The notes: a model not told the origin generated them from the letters alone. Shown: positions 37,255 through 46,408, counted from the first letter of the stretch. The stretch is DNA of 64,000 nucleotides from an uncultured Actinomycetes bacterium (GCA_937926105.1 CALANS010000149.1:1-64000), one strand, 5' to 3'. Translations and numbers: made by a program.

Positions 37255-37287
37255 GCTTTCGCTGCGCTTTGGCTGCGGTTTCGCTGC
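37255..37287 (-). repeat. Three 11-bp iteron-like units, inverted (locus C)
   Basis: On the plus strand the units read GCTTTCGCTGC, GCTTTGGCTGC and GGTTTCGCTGC; their complements (GCAGCGAAAGC, GCAGCCAAAGC, GCAGCGAAACC) match loci A and B. The array ends 23 bp before the start of the next gene, so it may also serve as an operator. Confidence 0.68.
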
Positions 37288-37310
37288 GCCCGGTTTGTTG
37301 GCTGCCGGCC

Positions 37311-38153
37311 ATGAACAGCACACCCGAAGACAGCAACACCATGGCGTTCCACCGCCGGGTGGGATGGGCCGCCGCGTTCGCCTCGACCGACCCGGCGCAG
37401 CAGTGGGCGGCGGCGTGTTCGGTCGCGGGCGCGATCACCGCGGGCGACGCCTGGGTGGACTCAACCGCACTGCACGAGGCGGCGTGCGGCGCGTGGGACG
37501 CGGTGCGCCGCCGCACGGGCTCCGACCCGGTCGCCGCCGCTGTCGGCGGCGCCCGCCGCGCCCTGTACTGGGAGCGGCAGGCCCGTTCCCGGCTGATACC
37601 ACCGGCATCGCTGGGCGTGCACCGGTGGCGGGCGCAACGCGCGCAGCCCGATCCGGACGCCGGCCGACTGGTCCCGATTGCCGTGCTCCGGCCCCTCGCG
37701 GCCGACGCCCACGGCAGGCCCGGGCCGGAGTCGTCGCGCGCTGCGACATGGCTGGCCGGTCTGCTGGGCGAGGCGGGCTGGCCATGGCCGGTGCCCGCGA
37801 CGGATGCGGTCCGAGACGCGATCGACGCGGTCGTCTCGCACGGCCGCGACCGCGGCGCCGCTCGGCTGCTGGAGATCGACGCCGACCTGACCGTGCCGGT
37901 GGCAGACGGGCTCGTGCTGTTGGCGGCCGGGTCGCGCCGCCGGGGACGGCGGTCCTGGCCCGGCGGGGTGTGGCTGCACGCCCACCTCGGCCCAGACGTG
38001 GCGGCCGACGATCCGGGCCTGCGGGCCCTGATCGGGGCCGTCACCGCCGGCCGCCGCACCCGACCCGCCCTGCTGGCCGGCGCCGCCTTCCACCAACGCA
38101 CTGAGAACGGCGCGGCGATGCCGGTGGAACGAGCCGAGGCGATCGCATCATGA
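37311..38153 (+). CDS. Hypothetical protein downstream of the iterons (possible replication-related)
   Basis: A 280-aa product from ATG 37311. An open extension to 37224 merely translates the repeat array and is rejected. It is helix-rich: HRRVGWAAAFASTDPAQQWAAACSV near the start, a middle with RAATWLAGLLGEAGW and a C-terminal beta-like part ending VERAEAIAS. Its stop overlaps the DnaB-N-like gene (ATGA). No domain is recognised. The iterons upstream and its coupling to a helicase-like fragment make a replication role possible. Confidence 0.6.
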   Translation: MNSTPEDSNTMAFHRRVGWAAAFASTDPAQQWAAACSVAGAITAGDAWVDSTALHEAACGAWDAVRRRTGSDPVAAAVGGARRALYWERQARSRLIPPASLGVHRWRAQRAQPDPDAGRLVPIAVLRPLAADAHGRPGPESSRAATWLAGLLGEAGWPWPVPATDAVRDAIDAVVSHGRDRGAARLLEIDADLTVPVADGLVLLAAGSRRRGRRSWPGGVWLHAHLGPDVAADDPGLRALIGAVTAGRRTRPALLAGAAFHQRTENGAAMPVERAEAIAS

Positions 38154-38767
38154 CCGAATCGATCGCGGGATCGAACTCCCGCTCCGGCAGGGCAGCGCTG
38201 GACGTGCTGTCCGCCGCGGTGTGGTCCTCCAAGGACGCGGACCGGATGCTGGCGAGGCTGCGCCCGGCCGACTTCCACCCCCTGGACGACACGATCGCCG
38301 CTGCTGTCCTTCACCTGCGCCGCCGCGGCATCACCTGGGACGAGCCGACTCCGGTGGTGAACGCTCTGCGCGAGTCTCAGCAGCTGTGGCACGACCGTCA
38401 CGACTCCGGGAAGTTTGGGCTGCCCGAGGTCGACACCCCGATCGAGGACCTGGTGGACCCGGACCGGACGCCGCTGCGCTTCGCCGGCCGAGCCTTGCAG
38501 ACCTGCCGCATCTACGACGTGGTGCGTCACATCCCGACCACCGATGTCGACACCGCTGCCACAGCGGTGGGAGCCGGCCGGCGGCGCGAGGTGTCCGAGG
38601 CCACCATGCGCACCGTCCACCGGATCCTCACTCAACCCGGTGACTCGACGCGGGCAGAGCGGCAAGAGGCGATCGGCCGGGTTCTGCGTGGCTACCGCCG
38701 CGACATGAACGCTCGCCACCTGTACCCGGCGAGCGCGCGGCACGACACGAAAAGTGCCGGCCGATGA
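38150..38767 (+). CDS. Protein resembling the DnaB helicase N-terminal domain
   Basis: A 205-aa product overlapping the previous gene by ATGA. Residues about 15-60 (ALDVLSAAVWSSKDADRMLARLRPADFHPLDDTIAAAVLHLRRRG) follow the pattern of the DnaB N-terminal helical domain (LxALL, LRPEDF, HxxIF, ILxLxxRG). The RecA-like helicase core is absent. Stand-alone DnaB-N proteins can act as helicase loaders or adaptors. The similarity is by eye and modest. Confidence 0.55.
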   Translation: MTESIAGSNSRSGRAALDVLSAAVWSSKDADRMLARLRPADFHPLDDTIAAAVLHLRRRGITWDEPTPVVNALRESQQLWHDRHDSGKFGLPEVDTPIEDLVDPDRTPLRFAGRALQTCRIYDVVRHIPTTDVDTAATAVGAGRRREVSEATMRTVHRILTQPGDSTRAERQEAIGRVLRGYRRDMNARHLYPASARHDTKSAGR

Positions 38768-38846
38768 ACCGGTCAACGGCGCGGCGATGGCACCACCTAC
38801 CAGCAGAGGGCCGGCCCGAGCGCGCCGGCCGGGAGGCGAGCGAGCA

Positions 38847-39170
38847 ATGAACGCGGTGAACAAGGTGTGGGCCGAACTGCTGCTGCGCGACGGCAGCGGG
38901 CCGCTCTCGGGCGGGGATTCGGTGACGATCCCCGGCCTGGCCCGCTTCAAGGGCATCGTCGCCGCACTGGTGCCGTTCGCCCTGGTGGGCTGCGTGCTGG
39001 CGGTGATAGTCGGGGCGGCGGTGTGGGCGCTGGGCGGGTTCACCAACTCCCCGCACCGTGCCACCGCCGGCAAGACGACCGTGCTGTGGGCGCTGGTCGC
39101 CGCGGTGATCATCGGCGCCGCCGGGTTCATCGTCGGCTGGGCCCACACCCAGGGCACCACCATCAGCTGA
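38847..39170 (+). CDS. Small two-helix membrane protein, VirB2/TrbC-like (DUF6112-like)
   Basis: A 107-aa product from ATG 38847. Membrane segments lie at about 40-65 and 75-97, with a short loop carrying NSPHRATAGKTT. The size and topology are those of pilin-like VirB2/TrbC or actinobacterial DUF6112 proteins encoded at the head of type IV secretion operons. It is the first clear structural gene of the mating channel. Confidence 0.68.
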   Translation: MNAVNKVWAELLLRDGSGPLSGGDSVTIPGLARFKGIVAALVPFALVGCVLAVIVGAAVWALGGFTNSPHRATAGKTTVLWALVAAVIIGAAGFIVGWAHTQGTTIS

Positions 39171-39184
39171 CAGGGGGCATCGCC

Positions 39185-39892
39185 ATGGCCATTTTCGTCG
39201 TGCGGCGCCGGCACCGGCTGCTGTATCTGGTGCTAGCGATCCTCGCGTTCTCCACCTGGGGTCTGTGGCTCGCCCACACCGGCCGCGCCACCGACTACAG
39301 CGACACCGCCGCGCTGGGTGCGGCAGCAACGGCGGTGACGAATACCCCTGCTGCTGTCGCGCCTGCCGCAGACTCGACCGTCCTCGCGTCGAGGTCTACG
39401 GCGATCGGGGCTTCTGCGACGTCGCGAGTCGGGTCGTCGTCGGGGCTGGCGGGGATCGCGGACCCGGCTGTGTTCGCCCGCCGCGTCGCCGCCGTCCTGC
39501 TGTCCTACGACACCGGCACCGACTTCGCCGCACGCACCGCCTCGGTGATGGCGGTCGCGGCGCTGCCACCGCTGGGCAATCCCGCCGAGCTCACCACCGA
39601 TCTCGCCCGCTACACCCCCAAGCCAGCGGCCGGTGGCGGCGAGTCAGTGCGATTCGTCGCCGACCGGGTCACGGTCTCGGCGTGGGCCGCAGCCCGGATC
39701 GCACAGTTGCACCTGCCCGACGGGTCGTTCGGCGTCGATGTCACCGGCCGGCAGACCATCACCCAGCCAGGAACGGCGGCGGTGACGGTGTCGGTGACCC
39801 TGGGCATCACCGGGGCCTGCCCGCCGGCGTTGGCGCAGTGCGAGCTGGACCGGGTGTTCCCGCAGACCGTGCGGCAGGAGTTGGACCGGTGA
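39185..39892 (+). CDS. Conjugal transfer membrane protein (VirB8-position)
   Basis: A 235-aa product with one N-terminal membrane anchor (RRRHRLLYLVLAILAFSTWGLWLA), an Ala/Thr/Ser-rich linker and an exported domain at about 95-230 with LLSYDTGTDFAARTASVMAV. One anchor plus one exported domain, in a T4SS operon, fits a VirB8/TcpC-like channel component (inference). GGGGG precedes the ATG, and the stop overlaps the next GTG. Confidence 0.7.
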   Translation: MAIFVVRRRHRLLYLVLAILAFSTWGLWLAHTGRATDYSDTAALGAAATAVTNTPAAVAPAADSTVLASRSTAIGASATSRVGSSSGLAGIADPAVFARRVAAVLLSYDTGTDFAARTASVMAVAALPPLGNPAELTTDLARYTPKPAAGGGESVRFVADRVTVSAWAAARIAQLHLPDGSFGVDVTGRQTITQPGTAAVTVSVTLGITGACPPALAQCELDRVFPQTVRQELDR

Positions 39893-40995
39893 GCCGCACC
39901 GCACGCGTGGTGGCCGCTGCGGTGGCGGTGCCGGTGCTCGCCGCGGCCGGCGTGCTCGCGCTGATCGTCACCGCCGCCACCGCTTCCGCGGATGTCGGCG
40001 GCGAGGGTGACAGCGCCCCATCCGGTGTCGGCGTCGCGGGCACGACCGTCTGCGCGCCGGCTGCCACTGCGGATGCAGCTGCCGGGCTGTCGGCGCAGCA
40101 GATGAGCAACGCCGCGGTGATCGTGTCCGTCGCGACCGCTCGCCGTCTGGGGCGCACGGGTGCGGTGATCGGGGTGATGACCGCGTTGACGGAGTCCTCG
40201 CTGATCGACGTCGACCACGGCGACACGTTGGGCCCGGACTCGCGTGGCCTGTTCCAGCAGCGCACGCCGTGGGGGCCGCTGTCGGTGCGGATGGACCCAG
40301 CCGGATCCGCCGGCCTGTTCTACGACGCGCTGGTTCGGGTGCCGGGCTGGCAGGCGCTGCCGCCATGGATCGCCGTCCAGCGAGTGCAGCGCTCCGAGTT
40401 CGCCGACGGCTCCAACTACCGGGTCAACTATCCGGTCGCGGTCGCGGCGGTGAACGCGATCCTCGGACCGGCCGGCGCCGCCAGCGCCACCGCCGCCACT
40501 GCCGACGGGGCACAGCTTGGTTGCGAGCCTGGCCCGACTGGAACGGTCGGCGCCGCGGGCGGGGTGACCAACGGCGCGTGGGGTGGCTACGCCAACGGGC
40601 TGATCCCCGCCTCCGCGCTGTGCCCGCTGTCGGCGTCGGGCCAATTGTTGCGTTGCGACGCCACAAGTGCGTGGAACGCGATGGCAGCCGCCTACGACGC
40701 CGCCACCGGCGACCAGTTGTGCATCACCGACTCCTACCGGCCACTGTCCGTGCAGCGGAAGCTCCGTGCGGAGAAGCCGAGTCTGGCGGCGGTTCCCGGC
40801 ACCTCCAACCACGGCTGGGGCCTGGCCGTGGACATGTGCGAACCCGGCACGAAGCCCATGGGTTTCACCACGCCGACCTACCTGTGGCTCAAGAACAATG
40901 CGGCCCGGTTCGGCTGGTCGCACCCCGGCTGGGCCGATCCCGGTCGCGGCCAGGAAGAGCCCTGGCACTGGGAATACACCGGAACCCGGTCATGA
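39889..40995 (+). CDS. Exported cell-wall hydrolase: lysozyme-like plus VanY-type D,D-carboxypeptidase
   Basis: A 368-aa product with an N-terminal membrane/signal helix. Residues about 70-190 look like an SLT-type domain with TALTESSLIDVDHGDTLGPDSRGLFQQR (the Glu in TESSL is the presumed acid). The C-terminal half (about 245-365) is an M15B domain: DSYRPLSVQRKL, SNHGWGLAVDMCEP (zinc His and Asp) and EPWHWEY (zinc His). It would open peptidoglycan for the conjugation apparatus. Start GTG 39889 overlaps the previous stop. Confidence 0.85.
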   Translation: MSRTARVVAAAVAVPVLAAAGVLALIVTAATASADVGGEGDSAPSGVGVAGTTVCAPAATADAAAGLSAQQMSNAAVIVSVATARRLGRTGAVIGVMTALTESSLIDVDHGDTLGPDSRGLFQQRTPWGPLSVRMDPAGSAGLFYDALVRVPGWQALPPWIAVQRVQRSEFADGSNYRVNYPVAVAAVNAILGPAGAASATAATADGAQLGCEPGPTGTVGAAGGVTNGAWGGYANGLIPASALCPLSASGQLLRCDATSAWNAMAAAYDAATGDQLCITDSYRPLSVQRKLRAEKPSLAAVPGTSNHGWGLAVDMCEPGTKPMGFTTPTYLWLKNNAARFGWSHPGWADPGRGQEEPWHWEYTGTRS

Positions 40996-41756
40996 ACGCC
41001 GATCTACCCCGGCTGGCCGGTCAGGCACCGAAACCTCCCGCCGCGGCGGTGTCCCTCGCGGGGCAGGCCGTCACCTGGGGTCTGGTCGTCGCCGTCGCGA
41101 TGCTGGTGCTCTGCGCCGCCGGCTGGGCGATCGCGTCGGCGGGGCAGCACCCCGCGACCGTCGGCCGAGCCAAGACCGGCGTCCTGGTCGCCGTCATCGG
41201 CGCGGCCCTGTTGGGCGCAGGCAAGGGATATCTGGCCTGGCTGGACACCGCCCAGGCGCCCGGGTTCACCGCCGACCCCGCCGCGTATGCCGTGGACACG
41301 GTCACGCCGCCACCCGGTTTCGAGGTGATCGACAAGACCACCGCCTGGACGGCGACGCTCAACCAGATCCGCGCTGGCCAAGGCTTGCAGCCGTTCGGCA
41401 CCGACCGTGCCCTCACCGGCCTGGCCTCGACGTGTGCGATGTCCCTGGCCGGCGGCAAAGGTGTGTGTCCCGAGCCGGGGCAGTACTGGCGCACCACGCT
41501 GTCCCCGTCGCAGATCGTGCAGCTGTCCGACCCGCTCACCGAGAAGAACTTGAGCCGCTACGACCCGAACGCGCTGGACAGCATCAAGGGCTTCGTCGAC
41601 GACATGCGGATCGCGTTCGTCGCGGTCCGCAACACGCAAAACGGCAAGGCCGTGGTGCTGGTCATGCATTCCGCCGGGCCCTGCCCGGCACTATGCACGC
41701 CGAAGAGCCCGGGCGCGGCCATGCCGAACCTGATCACGCACCGGACAGGGCCATGA
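40992..41756 (+). CDS. Conjugal transfer membrane protein with two helices
   Basis: A 254-aa product. Hydrophobic helices lie at about 24-50 and 60-78, followed by a periplasmic domain with CAMSLAGGKGVCPE and FVAVRNTQNGKAVVLVMHS. Four Cys residues could form disulfides outside. It is coupled by ATGA on both sides, between the hydrolase and a TrbL-like protein, so it is a probable channel component of unknown family. Confidence 0.65.
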   Translation: MNADLPRLAGQAPKPPAAAVSLAGQAVTWGLVVAVAMLVLCAAGWAIASAGQHPATVGRAKTGVLVAVIGAALLGAGKGYLAWLDTAQAPGFTADPAAYAVDTVTPPPGFEVIDKTTAWTATLNQIRAGQGLQPFGTDRALTGLASTCAMSLAGGKGVCPEPGQYWRTTLSPSQIVQLSDPLTEKNLSRYDPNALDSIKGFVDDMRIAFVAVRNTQNGKAVVLVMHSAGPCPALCTPKSPGAAMPNLITHRTGP

Positions 41757-42733
41757 CCGTCATCGCGCAGCTCGCGGGGGCGCCGTCCCCGGCAGGGATC
41801 GCCGACATCCTCGGCGACCAGGTCGGTGCGCTGCTGCGGCGCATCGCGTCGGGGTTCATCGACGCCGCCGGCTATCTGCTGCAGGTCACCATCGACGACC
41901 TCAACGTAGGGCTGCGCATCAACTTGGCCGCCTCCTGGATCCAGCACACCCTGGGCTCGATGCGGTACCTGGTGTTCTTCCTGATCGGCATCATGTTCGC
42001 CCTGCAGATCATCGCGGCGGTGATCCGCCGCGACCTCCGCGGCCTGGGGCGCGCCATCGCAGGCTCCGCCCTGGCCATCCTCGGCGGCGCTGCCGCTGCC
42101 GCCCTCGCGGCAGCGGTGCTGTTGGTGGTGGATCAGTTCACCGCGTTCATCCTCGGCCCCGCCCAGAAGTCCGCGGAGGATGCCATGGCGCACGTGTTCG
42201 CCATGAACGGCACTATCGACGCCGCCGGCTGGCTGATCGTGATCATCGTCGCCGGCCTGGCCTGCCTGGCGTTCCTGATGATCCACCTCGTGCTAATCGG
42301 TCGGAACGCGATGGTGATCGCGACAGTGGTGTTCGCGCCGTTCGCGTTCGCCGGCGCCACCGCCGACCGCACCAAAGCGTGGGTGGGCCGTTGGTTCGAG
42401 CTGCTGATCGCCCTCGCGATCTCGAAGTTCGTCATCGCCGTCATCCTCACCCTCGGGTTCACCTCCCTCGCCGCCTCGACGGCGACACCGGGCGGCGGGT
42501 CGACCGCTCAGGTCATGACCGGCGCTTTGTGGCTGTTCGTGGCGGCGTTCTCCCCGCTGGCCACGATGAAGTTCGTGCACTTCGCCGGCGGCGAACTCGC
42601 CGGCCACCACACCTCGGGCGGCGGCGAGGGAATGACCAACATCCGCTCCGCCACCTACAGCCTGTCCGCCGCGCGCCGCTTCAACCCGCTGCACCGTCGC
42701 CGCACACCCGCCCCACCCCGGAGAGAGGGATAG
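41753..42733 (+). CDS. TrbL/VirB6-like polytopic channel protein
   Basis: A 326-aa product with about six membrane helices, including LVFFLIGIMFALQIIAAVI and a Gly/Ala-rich segment AILGGAAAAALAAAVLLVV. The C-terminal tail is Arg/Pro-rich and cytosolic. The topology and operon position just before the VirB4-type genes fit the inner-membrane DNA channel component VirB6/TrbL. It is coupled by ATGA to the gene before it. Confidence 0.8.
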   Translation: MTVIAQLAGAPSPAGIADILGDQVGALLRRIASGFIDAAGYLLQVTIDDLNVGLRINLAASWIQHTLGSMRYLVFFLIGIMFALQIIAAVIRRDLRGLGRAIAGSALAILGGAAAAALAAAVLLVVDQFTAFILGPAQKSAEDAMAHVFAMNGTIDAAGWLIVIIVAGLACLAFLMIHLVLIGRNAMVIATVVFAPFAFAGATADRTKAWVGRWFELLIALAISKFVIAVILTLGFTSLAASTATPGGGSTAQVMTGALWLFVAAFSPLATMKFVHFAGGELAGHHTSGGGEGMTNIRSATYSLSAARRFNPLHRRRTPAPPRREG

Positions 42734-42737
42734 ATCC

Positions 42738-44237
42738 ATGCCCACCACCATCGACAGTTCCACGGCCGGTCCTGCGTCGGTGCGGTTTGCGCAGCGCCCC
42801 GACCGAAACCTGTTCGCAGGGTTATCCGCTCCGCGCGCCGTAGCTCTGGGCGTGTGCATCCTGGCTGTCGCCGCCGCGCTCACCCTGTCCGGGCCCGTCG
42901 CCGGGTTGATCGCTGCGGTCGGGGTGTCGCCGCTGGCCGGGGCCGCGATGCTCACGCTGGACGGCCGGGCCTTGATCGAATGGGCACCCGTCGCCGTCCA
43001 TTTCGTGTGGCGGGGCTGCTGCGGGCAGTTGCTGTTCCTCGCCCAGATCACACCGTCCCGGCCTCGCCCGGCGGGCACGCTTCCGCTGCCCGGCGACGCG
43101 GCCCGGCTGCGCGTGCTGCAATCTCACGACGGGTCGGCGATCATCCACGACCCCTACCTGGACTGCTGGACTGCCGTGGCAGCGGTGCACGGCGACGGGT
43201 TCCTGACCGCGGACCCCGACGATCAGGACGCCGCGACCGCAGGGTGGGGCCGCGGGCTGGCCGCGATCGCCGCGGACGGGCAGATCGGCCGCATCCAGAT
43301 CCTGCACACCAACCGCCCCGACCTCGGCTCTGCTCTGAGAACTGTTGCCACCCGGGGCATGTCGCGATCCCTGTCCGAGAAGGCCGGCGCCGCCTACACC
43401 CAGACCATCGACCAGGCGCCGCCGTGGTGGCGGCACGACACCCTTGTCGCGATCACCCTGACCGGCAAGGCCGCACACGCGGCGATCCGCCGCGCCGCCC
43501 ACCACACCGGCACCGCCACCGGCGCCGACCGGGTACTGTCCGCGCACCGTGACGCCATACCCGACACCCTCGCCCCGGCCGACGTCACCGTCGACTCTTG
43601 GCTCACCCCAGGCGATCTCGCGCGGTTGATCCGCGACGCCTACGACCCCGTCAGCACCCCCCTCCGAGAAACCCACCCTCATCCCGACGCCGACCCCGAC
43701 GCCGACCCCGACCCTACTGTCGTTGCGGCGGGCCCGGTGGCGGTGCAGGAAACCTGGGCACATCTGCACACCGACACCGCCTGGCACACCACCGTGTGGA
43801 TCGCCCAATGGCCTCGCGCCGAGACGCACCCCGCCTTCCTCGCGGCATTGATCCTGCCCGCCTGCGCCGCCACCTCGCTGACCCTGCTGTACGAGGCGGT
43901 TCCGACCCCGACGGCGTTGCGGCAGATCGGCCGCGACAAGACCGCCCAAGCCTCCGACGGCGCGCTGCGCCGCCGCCTCGGCCGCCTGGACACCGCCGCC
44001 CAAGCCGCCCGCGAAACCGACACCGCGCAAAGGGAAGCCGACATCGCCGCGGGTCATGTGGACATGCGCCACACAGGGCTGATCACCGTCACCGCCGGCG
44101 ATCCGGACGCGCTGCGCGATGCGGTCACCCGCATACGACAGGCCGCCGCAGCCGCCGGCTGCGACACGAAAGTCCTCTACGGCCAGCAACTGCAGGCCTT
44201 TCACGCCGCCACGCTGCCCCTGACCCGAGGACTGTGA
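42738..44237 (+). CDS. SCO6880-type conjugation protein (VirB4 partner)
   Basis: A 499-aa product with two close membrane helices (about 33-52 and 53-70) at the N-terminus, then a large cytoplasmic domain with repeated His/Asp motifs (HPHPDADPDADPDP near 315) and LQAFHAATLPLTRGL at the end. This is the pattern of SCO6880-like proteins, which supply the PrgI-like and N-terminal half of VirB4 in actinobacterial T4SSs as a separate polypeptide. A GAGAGGG ribosome site lies 10 bases before the ATG, and virB4 follows after 4 bp. Confidence 0.83.
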   Translation: MPTTIDSSTAGPASVRFAQRPDRNLFAGLSAPRAVALGVCILAVAAALTLSGPVAGLIAAVGVSPLAGAAMLTLDGRALIEWAPVAVHFVWRGCCGQLLFLAQITPSRPRPAGTLPLPGDAARLRVLQSHDGSAIIHDPYLDCWTAVAAVHGDGFLTADPDDQDAATAGWGRGLAAIAADGQIGRIQILHTNRPDLGSALRTVATRGMSRSLSEKAGAAYTQTIDQAPPWWRHDTLVAITLTGKAAHAAIRRAAHHTGTATGADRVLSAHRDAIPDTLAPADVTVDSWLTPGDLARLIRDAYDPVSTPLRETHPHPDADPDADPDPTVVAAGPVAVQETWAHLHTDTAWHTTVWIAQWPRAETHPAFLAALILPACAATSLTLLYEAVPTPTALRQIGRDKTAQASDGALRRRLGRLDTAAQAARETDTAQREADIAAGHVDMRHTGLITVTAGDPDALRDAVTRIRQAAAAAGCDTKVLYGQQLQAFHAATLPLTRGL

Positions 44238-44241
44238 GACC

Positions 44242-45726
44242 ATGTCTCTTCGTCGAAATCGCCGGCCGCTGCTGCAGACCCGCTACACCCGCACCCGCCG
44301 CGACGAGTCGCAAACCGCCGACCCGTCCCGGCTGGTGGATGTCGACGGGGGAGACTTGGTGCCGGAGGGCGGGGAGCACCGCCCGCACGCCGGGCGCATC
44401 TGGCGGGCATTCCGGGTGCCGTCGGCGCATCGGGACACCACCGCAGTTCTGGGCGGCGCTTACCCGTTCCTGGCCGGGCCGCCGACGGCCGGCGGCGGGT
44501 ACATCGGGCGGGACACGGTCACCGGCGCCGCGTTCGGCTACGACCCCTGGCAGTGCTACGCCGCGCAGGCCATCTCCAACACGAACATCCTCATCGTCGG
44601 CAACATCGGCTGGGGGAAGACCAACACCGCCATGGCCATCGCGCTGCGGGCCATCGCCACCGGCCGCCCGGTCACCGTGCCGGGCGATCCGAAGAACGAC
44701 TGGAGTCGCCTCGCCGAAGCGCTCGGCGGGCAGGCCATTCGCCTCGGCGCCGGTCAGCCCGACCGGCTCAACCCCCTCGACCCCGGCCCGCAGCCGCCCG
44801 GAGCCGATCGAGACACCTGGTTGCATCAGGCCGACCAACGCCGCGCCGCGTTGCTCGTCGCGATCGTAGAAACACTCGCCCCCGGCCTGGCACCGCTGCA
44901 CCCCCAAACCCTCGAAGCCCTCACCGACGCCCTGCAGTCAACTTGCCGAGCATCCAGCACGCCAACGCTGCACCAGCTCGTCGCTCGCCTGGAAGACAAC
45001 CCGCCGCCCGCCGCCGCACCGATCCGCGCATCCCTCGCGCAGCTGTGCACCGGCCCGCTAGCCGGCCTCCTCGACCAGCCCGCCACCGTCACCCCCGACC
45101 CCGCCGCGCCGATGATCGCGGTCGGCACCGCCGCACTGGCCGACAACGAGACCGCTCACACTCTCGCCGTTCTCACCGCCACCAGCCAACTTGATGCCAT
45201 TCACACGCCGGGTCAGCAAAGGTTTGTCGTCTACGACGAGGCCTGGCGGATCCTCGCCGCGCCCGCGCACCTGGCACGGGTCAACGCCGAGCTGCGCCTG
45301 TCCCGGGCGCGCGGCACCGCCACCATCCTGATCACCCACGCCCTCTCGGACGCAGACAAGACCTCCGACGCCGGCAGTGCCGCAGCAGCCACCGCCCGCG
45401 GCCTCGCCTCCCTGTGCGACACCCGCCTCGCCTTCCGACAAGCCCCCGGCGAACTGGACCGCACCGCCACCGACCTGCACCTCACCCGAGCCGAACGCGA
45501 CGCCGTTGCCGCACTCGGCAAGGGCGAGGCCCTCTGGAAGATCGGCACAACCGGACGCCGCGTCCACACTGACCTCGGCGAGTCCGAGACGGTCCTGTTC
45601 AACACCGACGCGGCAATCGCCGGAAGCGAAACGCCCAGCGGCGCCCCAGGTGTCGTTGGATTCAACGAGCAGCCCCGAGCATCTGTCGTCTTGAACACAG
45701 CAACAGGATCGAGGAGACCGCAATGA
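44242..45726 (+). CDS. VirB4-type conjugation ATPase
   Basis: A 494-aa hexameric motor protein. It has Walker A GNIGWGKTNT (about 120-129), Walker B FVVYDEAW (about 326-333), and a downstream arginine-finger segment RLSRARGTATILITHALSD. It has no N-terminal substrate-binding half, which is supplied by the preceding gene; the split is normal in actinobacteria. It energises pilus assembly and DNA transfer. Its stop overlaps the next ATG. Confidence 0.9.
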   Translation: MSLRRNRRPLLQTRYTRTRRDESQTADPSRLVDVDGGDLVPEGGEHRPHAGRIWRAFRVPSAHRDTTAVLGGAYPFLAGPPTAGGGYIGRDTVTGAAFGYDPWQCYAAQAISNTNILIVGNIGWGKTNTAMAIALRAIATGRPVTVPGDPKNDWSRLAEALGGQAIRLGAGQPDRLNPLDPGPQPPGADRDTWLHQADQRRAALLVAIVETLAPGLAPLHPQTLEALTDALQSTCRASSTPTLHQLVARLEDNPPPAAAPIRASLAQLCTGPLAGLLDQPATVTPDPAAPMIAVGTAALADNETAHTLAVLTATSQLDAIHTPGQQRFVVYDEAWRILAAPAHLARVNAELRLSRARGTATILITHALSDADKTSDAGSAAAATARGLASLCDTRLAFRQAPGELDRTATDLHLTRAERDAVAALGKGEALWKIGTTGRRVHTDLGESETVLFNTDAAIAGSETPSGAPGVVGFNEQPRASVVLNTATGSRRPQ

Positions 45727-46274
45727 ACCACCACACCCACCGCGACGACGGCGACTGCAGTGCGCGCGAAATCGCATGGGACGCCGCGGAGTCCATCCGC
45801 GGGCTCAACCACTTCACCCAGCCGTCCGCCGGGCTGGATCTCGCTCCTGCCGACATCGACCAGGTCGTCGCGGCGCTGTCCCAAGCTGCCGATCGCCTTC
45901 CCCAACTGCTGCGCCAGATCGGCGAAATTCTGCTCCATCAGCAGCAGGCCGGTCTGCTGCGTGTCGACCAAGCCTCGCCGCTGCCCGACCCCGCCATGGC
46001 CGTCACCGACGCAACCGCAGCGCTCCAGCAGGCCGCCGGCCACGCCTCCAGCGCGGGCCGCGGCCTGGACGCCGCGCACCAGATCCTCGCGCACCTGGCC
46101 ACCAGCACTGGCACGGGCCCGGTCGTCGGCGAGCGCGGCCTAGGCGGGGCTCGATCCACGACGGGCCGCACCGGCGTGCACTCGCCCGCGAGCCACGTCG
46201 GGGGCGAGCCTGCGTACCGGCGGGGCGGTCGCCCCCGTGAAGCTGATCGGTCCGGTGGGGACCTGTCTCGATAG
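45723..46274 (+). CDS. Hypothetical cytosolic protein in the transfer operon
   Basis: A 183-aa product without membrane segments. A His-rich start (MNHHTHRDDGD) is followed by a helical core ADIDQVVAALSQAADRLPQLLRQIGEILLHQQQ, then a Gly/Arg-rich disordered tail. It overlaps virB4 (ATGA). It is probably a small accessory factor of the T4SS; no family was recognised. Confidence 0.65.
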   Translation: MNHHTHRDDGDCSAREIAWDAAESIRGLNHFTQPSAGLDLAPADIDQVVAALSQAADRLPQLLRQIGEILLHQQQAGLLRVDQASPLPDPAMAVTDATAALQQAAGHASSAGRGLDAAHQILAHLATSTGTGPVVGERGLGGARSTTGRTGVHSPASHVGGEPAYRRGGRPREADRSGGDLSR

Positions 46275-46368
46275 ACCCAGGCCCGAACGATTCCGGCGGC
46301 CAGTGCCAAATGCGACTCGGTTTCCGGCCAGGCGACCTGCCAGGCTCCTCGGGACCGCCACCCGGAAC

Positions 46369-46384
46369 GTATCTGATCGGATAC
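46369..46384. promoter_or_regulatory. Operator-like dyad upstream of the XRE antitoxin
   Basis: GTATCTGATCGGATAC is a near-perfect dyad (GTATC arms, one mismatch pair inside) 24 bp before the XRE start codon. Antitoxins of this type repress their own promoter, so it is the likely autoregulation site and marks a promoter internal to the transfer operon. Confidence 0.6.
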
Positions 46385-46408
46385 ACTTTCGGAGGGAGGC
46401 GATGACAC

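Noticed and set aside
37224..37310. N-terminal extension of the 280-aa hypothetical protein
   Set aside because: It only translates the 11-bp repeat array; ATG 37311 is preferred.
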